Below, one piece after another: positions 17,042 through 26,289 of a stretch of DNA of 64,000 bases. The stretch spans positions 62,001 through 126,000 of the forward strand of contig CALUWI010000002.1 of the NCBI GenBank assembly GCA_944324465.1, written 5' to 3'. The stretch is from an uncultured Mucispirillum sp. (lineage in GTDB: Bacteria > Chrysiogenota > Deferribacteres > Deferribacterales > Mucispirillaceae). The translations under genes were made by a program, and so were the position numbers. Below the pieces are notes generated by a model. That model saw only the letters and a program-made list of their open reading frames with translations. It ran no database searches and was not told where the DNA came from. Each line of letters starts with the position of its first letter. Positions within the stretch are counted from its first letter, which is position 1.

Positions 17042-18037
17042 CTAATTCTCTGACTGAAATATTGTTACAAGAGCAGTATTAACTATATCCATATAAGAGC
17101 AGCCTCTTGATAAATCATTCATAGGTTTTGCAAGCCCCTGTAATATTGGACCTGTTGCAGTTGCACCTTTACACATTCTTTCTGTAATCTTATAACCAAT
17201 ATTGCCAGCATCAAGGTTAGGGAAAATAAATACATTAGCTCTGCCTGCCACCCTGCTTTCTGGAGCTTTTCTTTTACCTACTTCTTCAATTAAAGCTGCA
17301 TCAAACTGTATTTCGCCGTCAATTAAAATATCAGAACGGTTTTCTTTAACTATTTTTAAAGCCTCCCGCACTTTATCAACACTTTCGCCTTCTGCACTTC
17401 CAAGTGTAGAAAAAGAAAGAAGTGCAACACGAGGTTCATCTTCCATTAATAATTTATATGAATCTGCAGTTGAAATGGCAATATCTGCTAAAGTTATACT
17501 GTCAGGATATGGGTTTATAGCAATATCTGCCATAAAAAATGTGCCGTCAGTGCCGTATTCTTTTAAAGGTGTTTCTAAAATAATAAATGATGATATTTTA
17601 GACATACCCTTTTTCATGCCTATTCCTCTTAAAGCACCACGAAGCACTTCTGCACTAGAAGATAAAGAGCCTGCAACACAGCCGTCAAAAAGAGAGCAGT
17701 CAACAGCAGCAGCGCCAAAATAACATGGACGCTTTACAGCTTCTAAAGCACTTTCCATTGTTTCCCCTTTTGATTTGCGTTTTTCATAATAATGAACGGC
17801 AAGTTTTTCTGTATATGATTTATCATTTATATCAATAATATCTAAATCACTTTCCGGGTTTAGTTTAGAATATACAGGCATTATATATTCCCTGTCCCCT
17901 ATCAACGAAGGTCTGCATAATTTATTTGAAATAAGCTCATAAGCTGCTTTTATTGTTCTTTCATCATTACCATCTGAAAAAATAATAGATTTATTTTTTT
18001 TACCTGCATTAATACGCAGTTTTTCTATAATAGACAT
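17042..18037 (-). CDS. pta: Phosphate acetyltransferase
   Basis: 331 residues, the short single-domain form. Catalyses reversible acetyl-CoA plus phosphate to acetyl phosphate plus CoA. Signatures: IFSDGNDERTIKAA at the N-terminus, FIFPNLDAGNIGYKI and GPILQGLAKPMNDLSRGC in the C-terminal half, the latter containing the Arg/Ser-rich active-site region. Purine-rich AGGGAAGGG precedes the ATG. It heads an operon with tauE and the DUF1634-like gene. No ackA in the window, so the role may be acetate fermentation or the acetyl-phosphate step of organosulfonate catabolism. Confidence 0.92.
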   Translation of the reverse strand: MSIIEKLRINAGKKNKSIIFSDGNDERTIKAAYELISNKLCRPSLIGDREYIMPVYSKLNPESDLDIIDINDKSYTEKLAVHYYEKRKSKGETMESALEAVKRPCYFGAAAVDCSLFDGCVAGSLSSSAEVLRGALRGIGMKKGMSKISSFIILETPLKEYGTDGTFFMADIAINPYPDSITLADIAISTADSYKLLMEDEPRVALLSFSTLGSAEGESVDKVREALKIVKENRSDILIDGEIQFDAALIEEVGKRKAPESRVAGRANVFIFPNLDAGNIGYKITERMCKGATATGPILQGLAKPMNDLSRGCSYMDIVNTALVTIFQSEN

Positions 18038-18187
18038 ATATAACCCTTCCCTATATTTATTTGTTTATATTAAACAAAAATTTTTTGCTAATATCAAGTT
18101 ATTTTTTAAAAATATTATTTATAAAAACTTGAAATTAATAAAATAATATAAAATTAATATTGATTAGCATTTTATGTTATTTTTTTC

Positions 18188-18215
18188 TTGATAAATTATT
18201 ATCTTAATATATAAT
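18188..18215 (+). promoter_or_regulatory. Promoter of fmt implying a leaderless mRNA
   Basis: TTGATA (18188-18193) and a perfect TATAAT (18210-18215) with 16-base spacing. The start codon is at 18224, eight bases after the -10 element, and there is no Shine-Dalgarno, so transcription should begin at or within three bases of the ATG. Confidence 0.6.
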
Positions 18216-18223
18216 CTTTACTT

Positions 18224-19150
18224 ATGAAAAAGATAGTATTTATGGGGACGCCAGAGATTGCTGTCCCATCATTAAAAGCATTAGTTGAAAATGGATTTGA
18301 TATTCCATTAGTTATTACTCAGCCAGATAAACCAAAAGGCAGAGGGCAGGCAGTGCAGTACCCGCCTGTAAAAGAGTATGCATTAACTGCTGGTTTAGAG
18401 GTATATCAGCCTGAAAAAATCAAAAATAATACTGAAGTTATGGAGAAACTTAAAAGTATATCACCAGATTTTTTTGCTGTTGTGGCTTATGGTAAAATAC
18501 TGCCGCAGGATGTGCTTGATATTCCAAAAATTGCTCCAGTTAATGTGCATTTTTCACTTCTTCCAAAATACAGAGGCCCTGCACCTGTAAACTGGGCAAT
18601 TATGAATGGTGAAGAAGAAACAGGTGTTGATACTATGCTTATGGACGCTGGTATGGATACAGGTGATATTCTGTTAACTGCAAAAACTCCAATACTGAAA
18701 AAAAATGCAGGGGAACTTGCAGATGAACTTGCAGTTACTGGTGCAGAACTGCTTATTAAAACATTAAATGAGTTTGAAAGCATTACACCAGTTAAACAGG
18801 ATGATAATAAAGCTACAAAAGCACCTATGATGAATAAAGATATGGGGCTTATTGACTGGGCACAGGATGCTTCTCAGATAGAAAGAATGATTAGAGCTTT
18901 TACTCCATGGCCTGCAAGCTATTCTATGCTTGATAGTAAAAAAGTAAAAATATTTAAAAGTGATGTGGTAGAAAGTAACCATAATGCAGCAGCAGGAACT
19001 GTTATTAATATTGAAAAAGAGAGCTTTACAGTTGCCTGCGGAAATAATGCTTTAAAAATATTAGAACTGCAGCTTGAAGGCAAAAAAAGAATGGATACTA
19101 AAAGCTTTTTAGCTGGTTATAAATTAGAAAAAGGCTCATTGTTAGGTTAA
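18224..19150 (+). CDS. fmt: Methionyl-tRNA formyltransferase
   Basis: 308-residue cytosolic enzyme transferring a formyl group from 10-formyl-THF to initiator Met-tRNA. Motifs: KIVFMGTPEIAVPSL at the N-terminus, VNVHFSLLPKYRGPAPVNWAI with the catalytic-region Asn/His, and DTMLMDAGMDTGDIL with the catalytic Asp. A C-terminal OB-type domain follows from about 210, including INWAQ-type IDWAQDASQIERMIRAFTPWP. Length is normal. The next gene starts eight bases after its stop. def, its usual neighbour, is absent. The mRNA seems leaderless (see promoter entry). Confidence 0.95.
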   Translation: MKKIVFMGTPEIAVPSLKALVENGFDIPLVITQPDKPKGRGQAVQYPPVKEYALTAGLEVYQPEKIKNNTEVMEKLKSISPDFFAVVAYGKILPQDVLDIPKIAPVNVHFSLLPKYRGPAPVNWAIMNGEEETGVDTMLMDAGMDTGDILLTAKTPILKKNAGELADELAVTGAELLIKTLNEFESITPVKQDDNKATKAPMMNKDMGLIDWAQDASQIERMIRAFTPWPASYSMLDSKKVKIFKSDVVESNHNAAAGTVINIEKESFTVACGNNALKILELQLEGKKRMDTKSFLAGYKLEKGSLLG

Positions 19151-19157
19151 ATCTTAT

Positions 19158-20840
19158 ATGAAGAAATTATTATATGTAGTATTTATTTTATTAATTTTTG
19201 GCTGCAGCTGCAGTCAGAATAGTAATGATATACCGCAAAGTGATAATTTCTCATTACAGATTCTTCATTTTAATGATATTCATTCATCTGAATCTTTTAA
19301 TATAGAAATAACTGCTGCTGATACTAATACAGCAGCAAGTGCTGGCGGCTGGCCTAGATTTATACAGGCAGTATCTTCTACTGAAACTTCTCCATATAAA
19401 GAAATAATATTTGCAGGTGATGTTTTTCAGCAGGGCTATCCACTTTTTACATATACTAACGGCAGATATGATTATGATATGCTCTGCAGAGTATCGCCTA
19501 CTATTATAACTCTTGGAAACCATGAACTTTATGAAACAGATACAGGTATTTTAAGCTCATTTTTTGACTACATTATACAGGGGAAAAATAACTGTTATTT
19601 TGATATTGTACTTGCCAATGTTAAATTTGATAATGAAACAATACAAAATGAAATCAAGCCATATATTATAAAAGAATACGGGCAGAATAAAGCTGCATAT
19701 TTTGGACTTACTACAAATGATACAGGTATGAATAATATTAAAGGTATGCAGATATATGACCCTTATGAAACTGCAAAAGATATAATAAATCAGTTAAAAA
19801 GTGAAGGCATAAATAAAATTATTGCTGTTACTCACTTAGGTATTGAACAGGATAAAAAACTTGCTGAAATGTTTCCTGATATTGATTTAGTTGTAGGCGG
19901 TCATACTCATACAATTTTAGGTGATTATTCTGCACTTAATATTAAAAGCTATGATGCAAACTACCCTGTAAAAGTAAATAATGGCTCATCATATATTGTT
20001 ACTGCAGGTTATCAGGGGCTTATTTTAGGAAATATAAATATCAGCTTTAATAAAGACGGTCAGATTTCTTTAAATGAAAGCAAGCCAAAAATGCTTTTAA
20101 ACCCTTTTGATAATTCATCTTTAAATGATGAAATAAGCAGATATGACAGCTTCCTTTTAATAGAAGAAAATACAGAAGCTCTTACTGAAATTGAAAATAT
20201 TTACAGCTCTATTTCTTTAGATATGAATAAACCTGTAGGCGAAACACTTGATAATTTATATACATTAAAAGCTAATCCAGATTATGATTATAATGACCAT
20301 TATGCTTCATCTCTTGGCTCTGTATTATCTAAATCATTATATACAGCTGCACAGACTCTTAATTATAAAGTTGATGCAGCATTTATAAATACTGGTGCTT
20401 TAAGGGTAAATATTCCAAAGGGTACAATCACTTATGGACTTATAAATCAGGCTGCACCTTATGCTAATGACTTATATATTGTAGAGATATACGGCAAAGA
20501 TATAATAACATATGCAGAAACATATATTTCTGAACTTGTTACATTAAATAATATTAACTCTTTCCCATGTATGTATGGCACATCTTTTAAATATGATGCT
20601 GCAAACTTAAAACTGACAGAGAAAAAAATATTAGTTAATAATCAGTTAAAAGATATTGATGAAAATAAAATATATAATATAGTGATTTCGTCATATCTTT
20701 ATGAAAATACTGATGTATTTAAAAATAATGCATTATCTGCAGAAAAACTTAATATGAAAGACAAGGAAGTTTATACTGATTATATTATAAAAAATTCACC
20801 ACTTCAAACAATGATAGACCCAGTTATTATTTATAAATAA
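19158..20840 (+). CDS. 5'-nucleotidase-like metallophosphatase lipoprotein
   Basis: 560 residues with lipoprotein signal (lipobox LIFGC, Cys near residue 16). The N-terminal calcineurin-like phosphoesterase domain carries the two-metal motifs LHFNDIHS, AGDVFQQG, LGNHELYE and VVGGHTHT; the C-terminal half (from about 380) matches the 5'-nucleotidase substrate domain with FINTGALRVNIPKGTITYG and NDLYIVEIYGKDI. The UshA/5'-nucleotidase family hydrolyses nucleotides or UDP-sugars outside the cytoplasm to scavenge nucleosides and phosphate. It follows fmt closely, probably cotranscribed. Substrate cannot be told from sequence. Confidence 0.88.
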   Translation: MKKLLYVVFILLIFGCSCSQNSNDIPQSDNFSLQILHFNDIHSSESFNIEITAADTNTAASAGGWPRFIQAVSSTETSPYKEIIFAGDVFQQGYPLFTYTNGRYDYDMLCRVSPTIITLGNHELYETDTGILSSFFDYIIQGKNNCYFDIVLANVKFDNETIQNEIKPYIIKEYGQNKAAYFGLTTNDTGMNNIKGMQIYDPYETAKDIINQLKSEGINKIIAVTHLGIEQDKKLAEMFPDIDLVVGGHTHTILGDYSALNIKSYDANYPVKVNNGSSYIVTAGYQGLILGNINISFNKDGQISLNESKPKMLLNPFDNSSLNDEISRYDSFLLIEENTEALTEIENIYSSISLDMNKPVGETLDNLYTLKANPDYDYNDHYASSLGSVLSKSLYTAAQTLNYKVDAAFINTGALRVNIPKGTITYGLINQAAPYANDLYIVEIYGKDIITYAETYISELVTLNNINSFPCMYGTSFKYDAANLKLTEKKILVNNQLKDIDENKIYNIVISSYLYENTDVFKNNALSAEKLNMKDKEVYTDYIIKNSPLQTMIDPVIIYK

Positions 20841-21005
20841 TTTCTGCCATATTGATATTTGATATTATCATATTTTTACATTTTTGTAAAAATTATGTAT
20901 GATGTATTAAATATTATTGCATATATAGTTTTATTAAATATATTTGTAACTATATCGGAAGTGTTATACACTTATGAAGATATTAAATTATGTAAAGGGT
21001 ATGAA

Positions 21006-21890
21006 ATGACAACAGTAAACACTTTAAAAACAGTTTTTCTAATTACCTTAATGACTGTATTATTAGTTTTCATAGGTAATTTAATCGGCGGCAAAACAGG
21101 TATGATTATTGCACTGGTTTTTGCTGTAGGTATGAACTTTTTCTCATACTGGTTTAGTGATAAAATTGTGCTTAAAATGTATAAAGCAGAAGAAGTTAAT
21201 GAAGCAACTAATCCAAGGTTATATACAATAGTCAGGAACCTTGCTACTCGTGCAGGTCTTCCTATGCCAAAAGTTTATATTATTATGAGTGGAACACCTA
21301 ACGCATTTGCTACAGGCAGAAACAAAAACCATGCAGCAGTTGCTGTTACAAACACATTAATGAATATGCTTGATGATGATGAATTAGCAGGTGTTATTGG
21401 CCACGAGCTTGCTCACATTTATGGCAAGGATATTTTAATAGGTACAATCGTTGCCATGATGGCAGGTACTATTATGACTATTGTGGATATTTTCCAATGG
21501 TCTATGATATTAGGTGGTGGAAACAGCGATGATGAAGAAGGCGGCAACCCCCTTGGCTTTATCGGCTCTATTGCTATGATAATACTTGCTCCGCTTGCTG
21601 CTACATTAATACAAATGGCAGTATCCCGTTCAAGAGAATATATTGCAGACCAGCGTGGTGCACAGTTCTGCGGCAACCCTAGAGCACTTGCATCTGCTTT
21701 ACATAAAATAGCATACGGAGTAGAAATGCACCCAATGGTTGAAGCAAAACCTGCTACAGCTCATATGTTTATTGCAAATCCATTTGCTGGACAAAAAATG
21801 ATGAGCCTTTTTTCTACTCACCCACCAATAGATGACAGAATAGAAAAACTTATGTCTATGGCAAGTACCAGAAGCGGCAGAGCATACTAA
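21006..21890 (+). CDS. htpX: HtpX-family membrane zinc metalloprotease
   Basis: M48 protease of the inner membrane that degrades misfolded membrane proteins. The ATG at 21006 (AAGGG ten bases upstream) gives MTTVNTLKTVFLI, the usual HtpX start; the open frame reaches back to 20859 but the extra 49 residues are not typical. Two N-terminal membrane segments (about 8-28, 34-52), then zinc motif IGHELAHIYGKD, two further hydrophobic segments (about 145-165 and 185-210), and SREYIADQRGAQFCG with the third zinc ligand Glu. C-terminus LFSTHPPIDDRIEKL is characteristic. 294 residues, normal length. Confidence 0.93.
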   Translation: MTTVNTLKTVFLITLMTVLLVFIGNLIGGKTGMIIALVFAVGMNFFSYWFSDKIVLKMYKAEEVNEATNPRLYTIVRNLATRAGLPMPKVYIIMSGTPNAFATGRNKNHAAVAVTNTLMNMLDDDELAGVIGHELAHIYGKDILIGTIVAMMAGTIMTIVDIFQWSMILGGGNSDDEEGGNPLGFIGSIAMIILAPLAATLIQMAVSRSREYIADQRGAQFCGNPRALASALHKIAYGVEMHPMVEAKPATAHMFIANPFAGQKMMSLFSTHPPIDDRIEKLMSMASTRSGRAY

Positions 21891-21913
21891 AAATATTTTC
21901 CTTTAAATAGATT

Positions 21914-21941
21914 AGGCAGGCTGATAAAGTCTGCCTTTTTT
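21914..21941 (+). terminator. Rho-independent terminator of htpX
   Basis: AGGCAG (21914-21919) pairs with CTGCCT (21931-21936), followed by TTTTTTAT; 24 bases after the stop. Confidence 0.8.
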
Positions 21942-22049
21942 ATATATTATTTTATGAAATACAGTAATAAATATGTATTTTATTTGTAATCATACTTGAA
22001 TATTTCATTTAATTTATTGTAATATTTTTATATTTTATTGGAGTATTAT

Positions 22050-23558
22050 ATGAAAAAATTATTTATTATCCCATTATTTTTTGTATTATTAAGCTGTGCA
22101 GATAACAGCAGTAATAATACAAATGGTACAGATACTGGTACACCAGGTGAGTTTAATACACCGCTTGTTTCAGAAAATTTTCTTGTTTTAGGCGAAAATC
22201 AAGTAAATTATGATAAAAATAAAACTTTTAATACACTTATTTATCAGGCTCGTAATCCTGTAAATGAAGACTATCAAATAAAAAACAGCTATAATATTTC
22301 AGCAAATGGACAGCAGGTACAGGGAGTAAAACCACCCCGCCCTGCATTTCTTAAAAAATTTGATGTAACAAAAAGCTCAATAGAAAGCATTAATGAATTA
22401 AACAGAAATATACAGCAGTATGCTTATGATAATAACATTAAACCGATAGATAAAAACAGCACCATATTGAAAAAAACAATGCCGCAGACTGTAGAAGTTG
22501 GCACTAAATGGGAAAATGTTTACCTGTTAGATATAAATACAAATACATATTCAACAATTAAGGCAACATGTATTGCAGTATCTAAAAATGCATATTTTTT
22601 CCTGCAGGACGGGCTTAATAACTTAACTGATGAACAGATTACTGCAATCACTACAGCTTTTGATAAAGATTATGAAATAATACATCAGTATTATGGAGAA
22701 GAAACAGATACTGACGGTAACGGTAAAGTATCATTTTTAATTGCAAATTTCTCTCAAGGTTTATTCGGCTTTTTCACTTCTGTTGATAAATATGCTCCAC
22801 AGGATATACCAGCAGAGTATAAATCTAATGAAGCAGATGTGCTTTATGTAAACTATTATTATTTTAAAAATGACTGGGAAAAATATCAGACAGATTTAAA
22901 AGCTACATTTATACATGAATTTCAGCACATGGTGCTTTTTGATGTACGAAACAGGCTTAATTTAAACTCTAACCTTGATACATGGTTAAATGAAGGCCTT
23001 TCTATGCTTTCAGAATATTATGGGGGCTATGCTGCACCACACTATCGTTATGTAGGCGGCTTTTTTGCACTAAATCAAGGTATATCATTAATAACTGATG
23101 ATTCATCACAGGATTACGGTTTAAGCTATCTTTTTGTAAGATATATGCAAATCAGATTTGGAGATGATATTATTAAAAAATTATATGCTTCTCAGTACTC
23201 TGGCATAAAAGCTGTAGAAGAAGCAGTTAATATGGATTTTAATGAACTGTTTTTAGATTTTACTCAAATGATATTACTTACAGGCAGAAATGTTACTACT
23301 GATACCAGATATAATATAGAAGAATTTAATTACCCAGAAGGCAGTGAAGGATATAATAGAAACGGTTTTAATCTTGCTGCACTTATTGATGAAGTATATT
23401 CTTTATATGGAGATGACAGTAACTTTATTACTTCTATTGGTTATAATAACAAATCTCTTGGAATGTATGGCTTTGCTCTTACTAAATGGTCTGGAAATAT
23501 AGATTATATTACATTATCAGGCAGTAATGGTATTGCTGGTATGTATGGCTCATGGTAA
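22050..23558 (+). CDS. M30-type zinc metallopeptidase lipoprotein
   Basis: 502 residues with lipobox LLSC near residue 15, so a lipid-anchored envelope or surface peptidase. Zinc motif HEFQHM (within ATFIHEFQHMVLFD) near residue 290 and a downstream WLNEGLSMLSEYYGGY fit the hyicolysin (M30) family. A DTDGNGKVSFLIANF stretch upstream looks like an EF-hand-like calcium loop (DxDGNG). Start ATG 22050 has GGAG seven bases upstream; the TTG at 22038 overlaps it. A close paralogue is at 45567-47063, sharing the signal, the DxDxNG loop, the active site and the C-terminal GNGI-GMY-W ending. Likely secreted-protein or host-protein degradation; substrate unknown. Confidence 0.82.
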   Translation: MKKLFIIPLFFVLLSCADNSSNNTNGTDTGTPGEFNTPLVSENFLVLGENQVNYDKNKTFNTLIYQARNPVNEDYQIKNSYNISANGQQVQGVKPPRPAFLKKFDVTKSSIESINELNRNIQQYAYDNNIKPIDKNSTILKKTMPQTVEVGTKWENVYLLDINTNTYSTIKATCIAVSKNAYFFLQDGLNNLTDEQITAITTAFDKDYEIIHQYYGEETDTDGNGKVSFLIANFSQGLFGFFTSVDKYAPQDIPAEYKSNEADVLYVNYYYFKNDWEKYQTDLKATFIHEFQHMVLFDVRNRLNLNSNLDTWLNEGLSMLSEYYGGYAAPHYRYVGGFFALNQGISLITDDSSQDYGLSYLFVRYMQIRFGDDIIKKLYASQYSGIKAVEEAVNMDFNELFLDFTQMILLTGRNVTTDTRYNIEEFNYPEGSEGYNRNGFNLAALIDEVYSLYGDDSNFITSIGYNNKSLGMYGFALTKWSGNIDYITLSGSNGIAGMYGSW

Positions 23559-23581
23559 AAAGAAGTTAGTCTATAAATAAG

Positions 23582-23633
23582 GTCTGAAATTTATTTCAGA
23601 CATTAGATTGGCGAAAAAATACATTTTTTCGCC
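23582..23633 (+). repeat. Two successive hairpins after the M30 gene
   Basis: GTCTGAAA (23582-23589) / TTTCAGAC (23594-23601), then GGCGAAAAAAT (23610-23620) / ATTTTTTCGCC (23623-23633). The second is a perfect 11-base stem followed by AGTCTTTTG and probably terminates transcription. The rest of the gap to 23896 shows only AT-rich sequence and the dnaB terminator. Confidence 0.65.
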
Positions 23634-23849
23634 AGTCTTTTGCAAGCCTTATAATGCTCGCTGCATTTTATTTGGCTGTTAAGTTAAAAATATTCAATAA
23701 CTTTTTTGACAGTATGAATATCTGAAATTGATTTCAAACCATTTTTATTTATCCTTTTATCTAATAATATATTTCATCTGCTTATTAAAAATATTCAGTT
23801 ATACTGTAACAAGTAATCATAGCAACAGTAAGATTTACAGATAAAAAAA

Positions 23850-23871
23850 GCAAGCTTTATTTTCAGCCTGC
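23850..23871 (-). terminator. Terminator of the dnaB transcript
   Basis: Minus strand GCAGGCT pairs with AGCTTGC (one wobble), followed by a run of T; 25 bases after the dnaB stop. Confidence 0.65.
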
Positions 23872-23896
23872 CTGTTTATTATTTTATGTTTTTAAA

Positions 23897-25342
23897 TTAT
23901 TCTAAAACTTCCCCATCTTCAGAGATTTTACTGCTGCTTCGTTTAGAAGTGGTTGTTTTTGCTTTTTTTATAGTTGAGCGTGCTAATGCTTCCATTTCTT
24001 TCTGGTCTACTGGTATATTTTTATCAAAATGGGTATAGGCTGCATTAAATTCCACATAGGCTGTGCCCTGCTCACCGTTCCTGTGTTTTTCTATAATTAT
24101 TTCTGCCACATTTTTATAAGCTGTATCTGCGTTATAGAATTTATCTCTGTATAAAAACATAATAATATCTGCGTCCTGCTCTATTGCTCCAGACTCCCTT
24201 AAATCTGAAAGTCTTGGTCTTTTATTATCTGATTTTTCTACTCCCCTGTTAACCTGAGCAAGAGCAATAACAGGCACATTAAATTCCTTTGCCATACCTT
24301 TTAATGAGCGGGAAATTTCTGATACCTGCTGCTCCCTGTTCTGCAGGTTTTTTGTATATCCCATAATCTGTAAGTAATCCACAAATATAATATCAAGAGT
24401 TCCAGCATTATAGAGTTTTCTGCATTTTGCTTTAATCTGGTTTACTGTTAATGCAGGTGTATCATCAAGATATATAGGCAGTTTTTCAAGCTCATTATTT
24501 GCTTCTAAATATCTTTCTATTTCATCGCTTGTAAAATTACCTGTTCTTAAAGTTTTCTGCCCTATATGGGCAAGTGCTGAAATAAGCCTTTTTACAAGCT
24601 GTTCTGAACTCATTTCAAGAGAGAAAAATGCACATGTTTTACCAGCCTGTGCTGCATTTAATAGCACACTTAAACCAAAGGCAGTTTTACCCATACCAGG
24701 TCTGCCTGCTGTAACAATAAGGTCTGATTTTTGGAAACCGTTTGTAAGTTTGTCTAATGCTTCAAAGCCAGAAGGTACACCAGTAATATCTTTATTACCA
24801 AACTGGTTTTCCTGCTGTATTTTATTTAACTGCTCCTGATGTCTTTCAAGTACATTACTGATAGGCTCTACAAATCGTTTTAAATTTGCTGCTTCACCTA
24901 AGTTTGATGTAATATCCTGAGCCTTATCTATTAATGTTTCCACATCTTCTGCTACTTCATATCCAAGGCTTGATACCTCACTTCCTGCACTGATTAAGCT
25001 GCGAAGTATTGCTTTTTCTTTTAATATTTCTATATACTTATCTGCATTTGCTGCATTTGGCACATTATTTACAAGCTCAGAAATATATTCAATACCGCCA
25101 GCCTTTTCTATATTGTTTTCATCTGTTAATTGGCTGAAAAGTGTAACTAAATCAAGTGCCTGACCTTTTTTATAAAGATTTTGCAGAGCCGAAAGTATAA
25201 CTTTATGAGCAGGCTGATAAAAATCATCTGCTTTTAAATGGTTTATAATTTCTTCGGCAACAACATTATCAATAAGTATAGATGCAATAACAGCCTGTTC
25301 TGCTTCAAGGCTGTTAGGCATAACTTTATTGTCAGAATTCAT
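23897..25342 (-). CDS. dnaB: Replicative DNA helicase
   Basis: Hexameric 5'-3' helicase of the replisome, 481 residues. N-terminal domain starts MPNSLEAEQAVIASILID; RecA-like C-terminal domain has Walker A GRPGMGKTAFGLS, Walker B IDIIFVDYLQIMG-type sequence, and the DnaB motifs LAQVNRGVEKS and LRESGAIEQDADII. ATG at 25342 is preferred to a GTG at 25351, which lies in the purine-rich ribosome site. Last gene of the recA-recX-rplI-dnaB run; no intein or insertion visible. Confidence 0.95.
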   Translation of the reverse strand: MNSDNKVMPNSLEAEQAVIASILIDNVVAEEIINHLKADDFYQPAHKVILSALQNLYKKGQALDLVTLFSQLTDENNIEKAGGIEYISELVNNVPNAANADKYIEILKEKAILRSLISAGSEVSSLGYEVAEDVETLIDKAQDITSNLGEAANLKRFVEPISNVLERHQEQLNKIQQENQFGNKDITGVPSGFEALDKLTNGFQKSDLIVTAGRPGMGKTAFGLSVLLNAAQAGKTCAFFSLEMSSEQLVKRLISALAHIGQKTLRTGNFTSDEIERYLEANNELEKLPIYLDDTPALTVNQIKAKCRKLYNAGTLDIIFVDYLQIMGYTKNLQNREQQVSEISRSLKGMAKEFNVPVIALAQVNRGVEKSDNKRPRLSDLRESGAIEQDADIIMFLYRDKFYNADTAYKNVAEIIIEKHRNGEQGTAYVEFNAAYTHFDKNIPVDQKEMEALARSTIKKAKTTTSKRSSSKISEDGEVLE

Positions 25343-25393
25343 AACCTTCACCTCATAATATAAATTGTAACATTATATTACAACAAGGTTGTG

Positions 25394-25840
25394 TCAGTTA
25401 ATGGCGTTAATTACAACAGTTAATTGACTTTTTACTTCTTTATAAATATTTACTTTTACAGTGTGTGTGCCTGCTTCTTTGATAGGCTCTTTCATATCAA
25501 ATAATTTTTTATCAACAGGAAGCCCAAGTTTTGCAAGTGCATCAGAAATTTCCTGGCTTGTAACTGCTCCATAAAGTCTGCCAGTATCGCCTGCTTTTAA
25601 AGAAAATTCTACTTTTGTAGTTGTTAATTTTTCTGCTAATGCTTTAGCTTCTGCTACTTTTAATTTTTCCTGTTCTTTTATTGATTCAAGTTTTTCTTCA
25701 TGTGCTTTCATATTAGCAGGAGTTGCCTCTAATGCTAATTTTTGTTTAAAAAGGAAGTTTTTTGCATATCCTTCTTTTACTTCTTTAATATCGCCTTCGT
25801 TTGCAACACCTTTTACATTTTTTAAAAAAATTACTTTCAT
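25394..25840 (-). CDS. rplI: 50S ribosomal protein L9
   Basis: 148 residues, normal length. N-terminal domain [30 protein letters not shown] contains the L9 signature, then a long central helix rich in Lys/Glu/Ala and a C-terminal RNA-binding domain. It overlaps recX by one base and precedes dnaB, the common rplI-dnaB pairing; the usual rpsF/rpsR partners are not present here. Confidence 0.95.
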   Translation of the reverse strand: MKVIFLKNVKGVANEGDIKEVKEGYAKNFLFKQKLALEATPANMKAHEEKLESIKEQEKLKVAEAKALAEKLTTTKVEFSLKAGDTGRLYGAVTSQEISDALAKLGLPVDKKLFDMKEPIKEAGTHTVKVNIYKEVKSQLTVVINAIN

Positions 25841-26289
25841 TATTCAAAATCCTCTTTTTTAATTATCTGCATTACTACACTTGGTGCATACCCTTTATTT
25901 TTCAAAAAATTTAAGCACTTAATGTAGTCTTTATATGGGTCATCACTTTCTTTTTTAATATATCTTTTGCTGTATTTTAGTATGTATTCTTCCATATTAA
26001 TATTTTCTTTTTCTGCTACTTCTTCTATATCAGAAATATCTTTATGGCAGCCTTTTAAATACAGCTTATTAGAAATATAGTAAGGTCCATAGCCTGATTT
26101 CAGCTTTGCTCTAATATAGTTATATGCAGTTCTTTCATCATCAAGAAAACCTGCCTGCTCCATTTCAGCAACTGCTTTTTCTGCTTCTAAACTGCCGCAC
26201 TTTTTTTCTATTTTTAAATAAAGTTCGTTTTTAAAATAGTCTCTCATGCTGAGCAGTTTATAAGCATAGCTAAGCCCAATCGATGCCAT
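25840..26289 (-). CDS. recX: Regulatory protein RecX
   Basis: 149 residues. RecX binds RecA filaments and limits recombinase activity. The family pattern of three-helix repeats is visible: [20 protein letters not shown], then [34 protein letters not shown], the latter with the conserved F-L-D-D-x-x-A/Y signature. Its start overlaps the recA stop by one base and its stop overlaps rplI, so it is coupled to recA translation. Confidence 0.88.
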   Translation of the reverse strand: MASIGLSYAYKLLSMRDYFKNELYLKIEKKCGSLEAEKAVAEMEQAGFLDDERTAYNYIRAKLKSGYGPYYISNKLYLKGCHKDISDIEEVAEKENINMEEYILKYSKRYIKKESDDPYKDYIKCLNFLKNKGYAPSVVMQIIKKEDFE

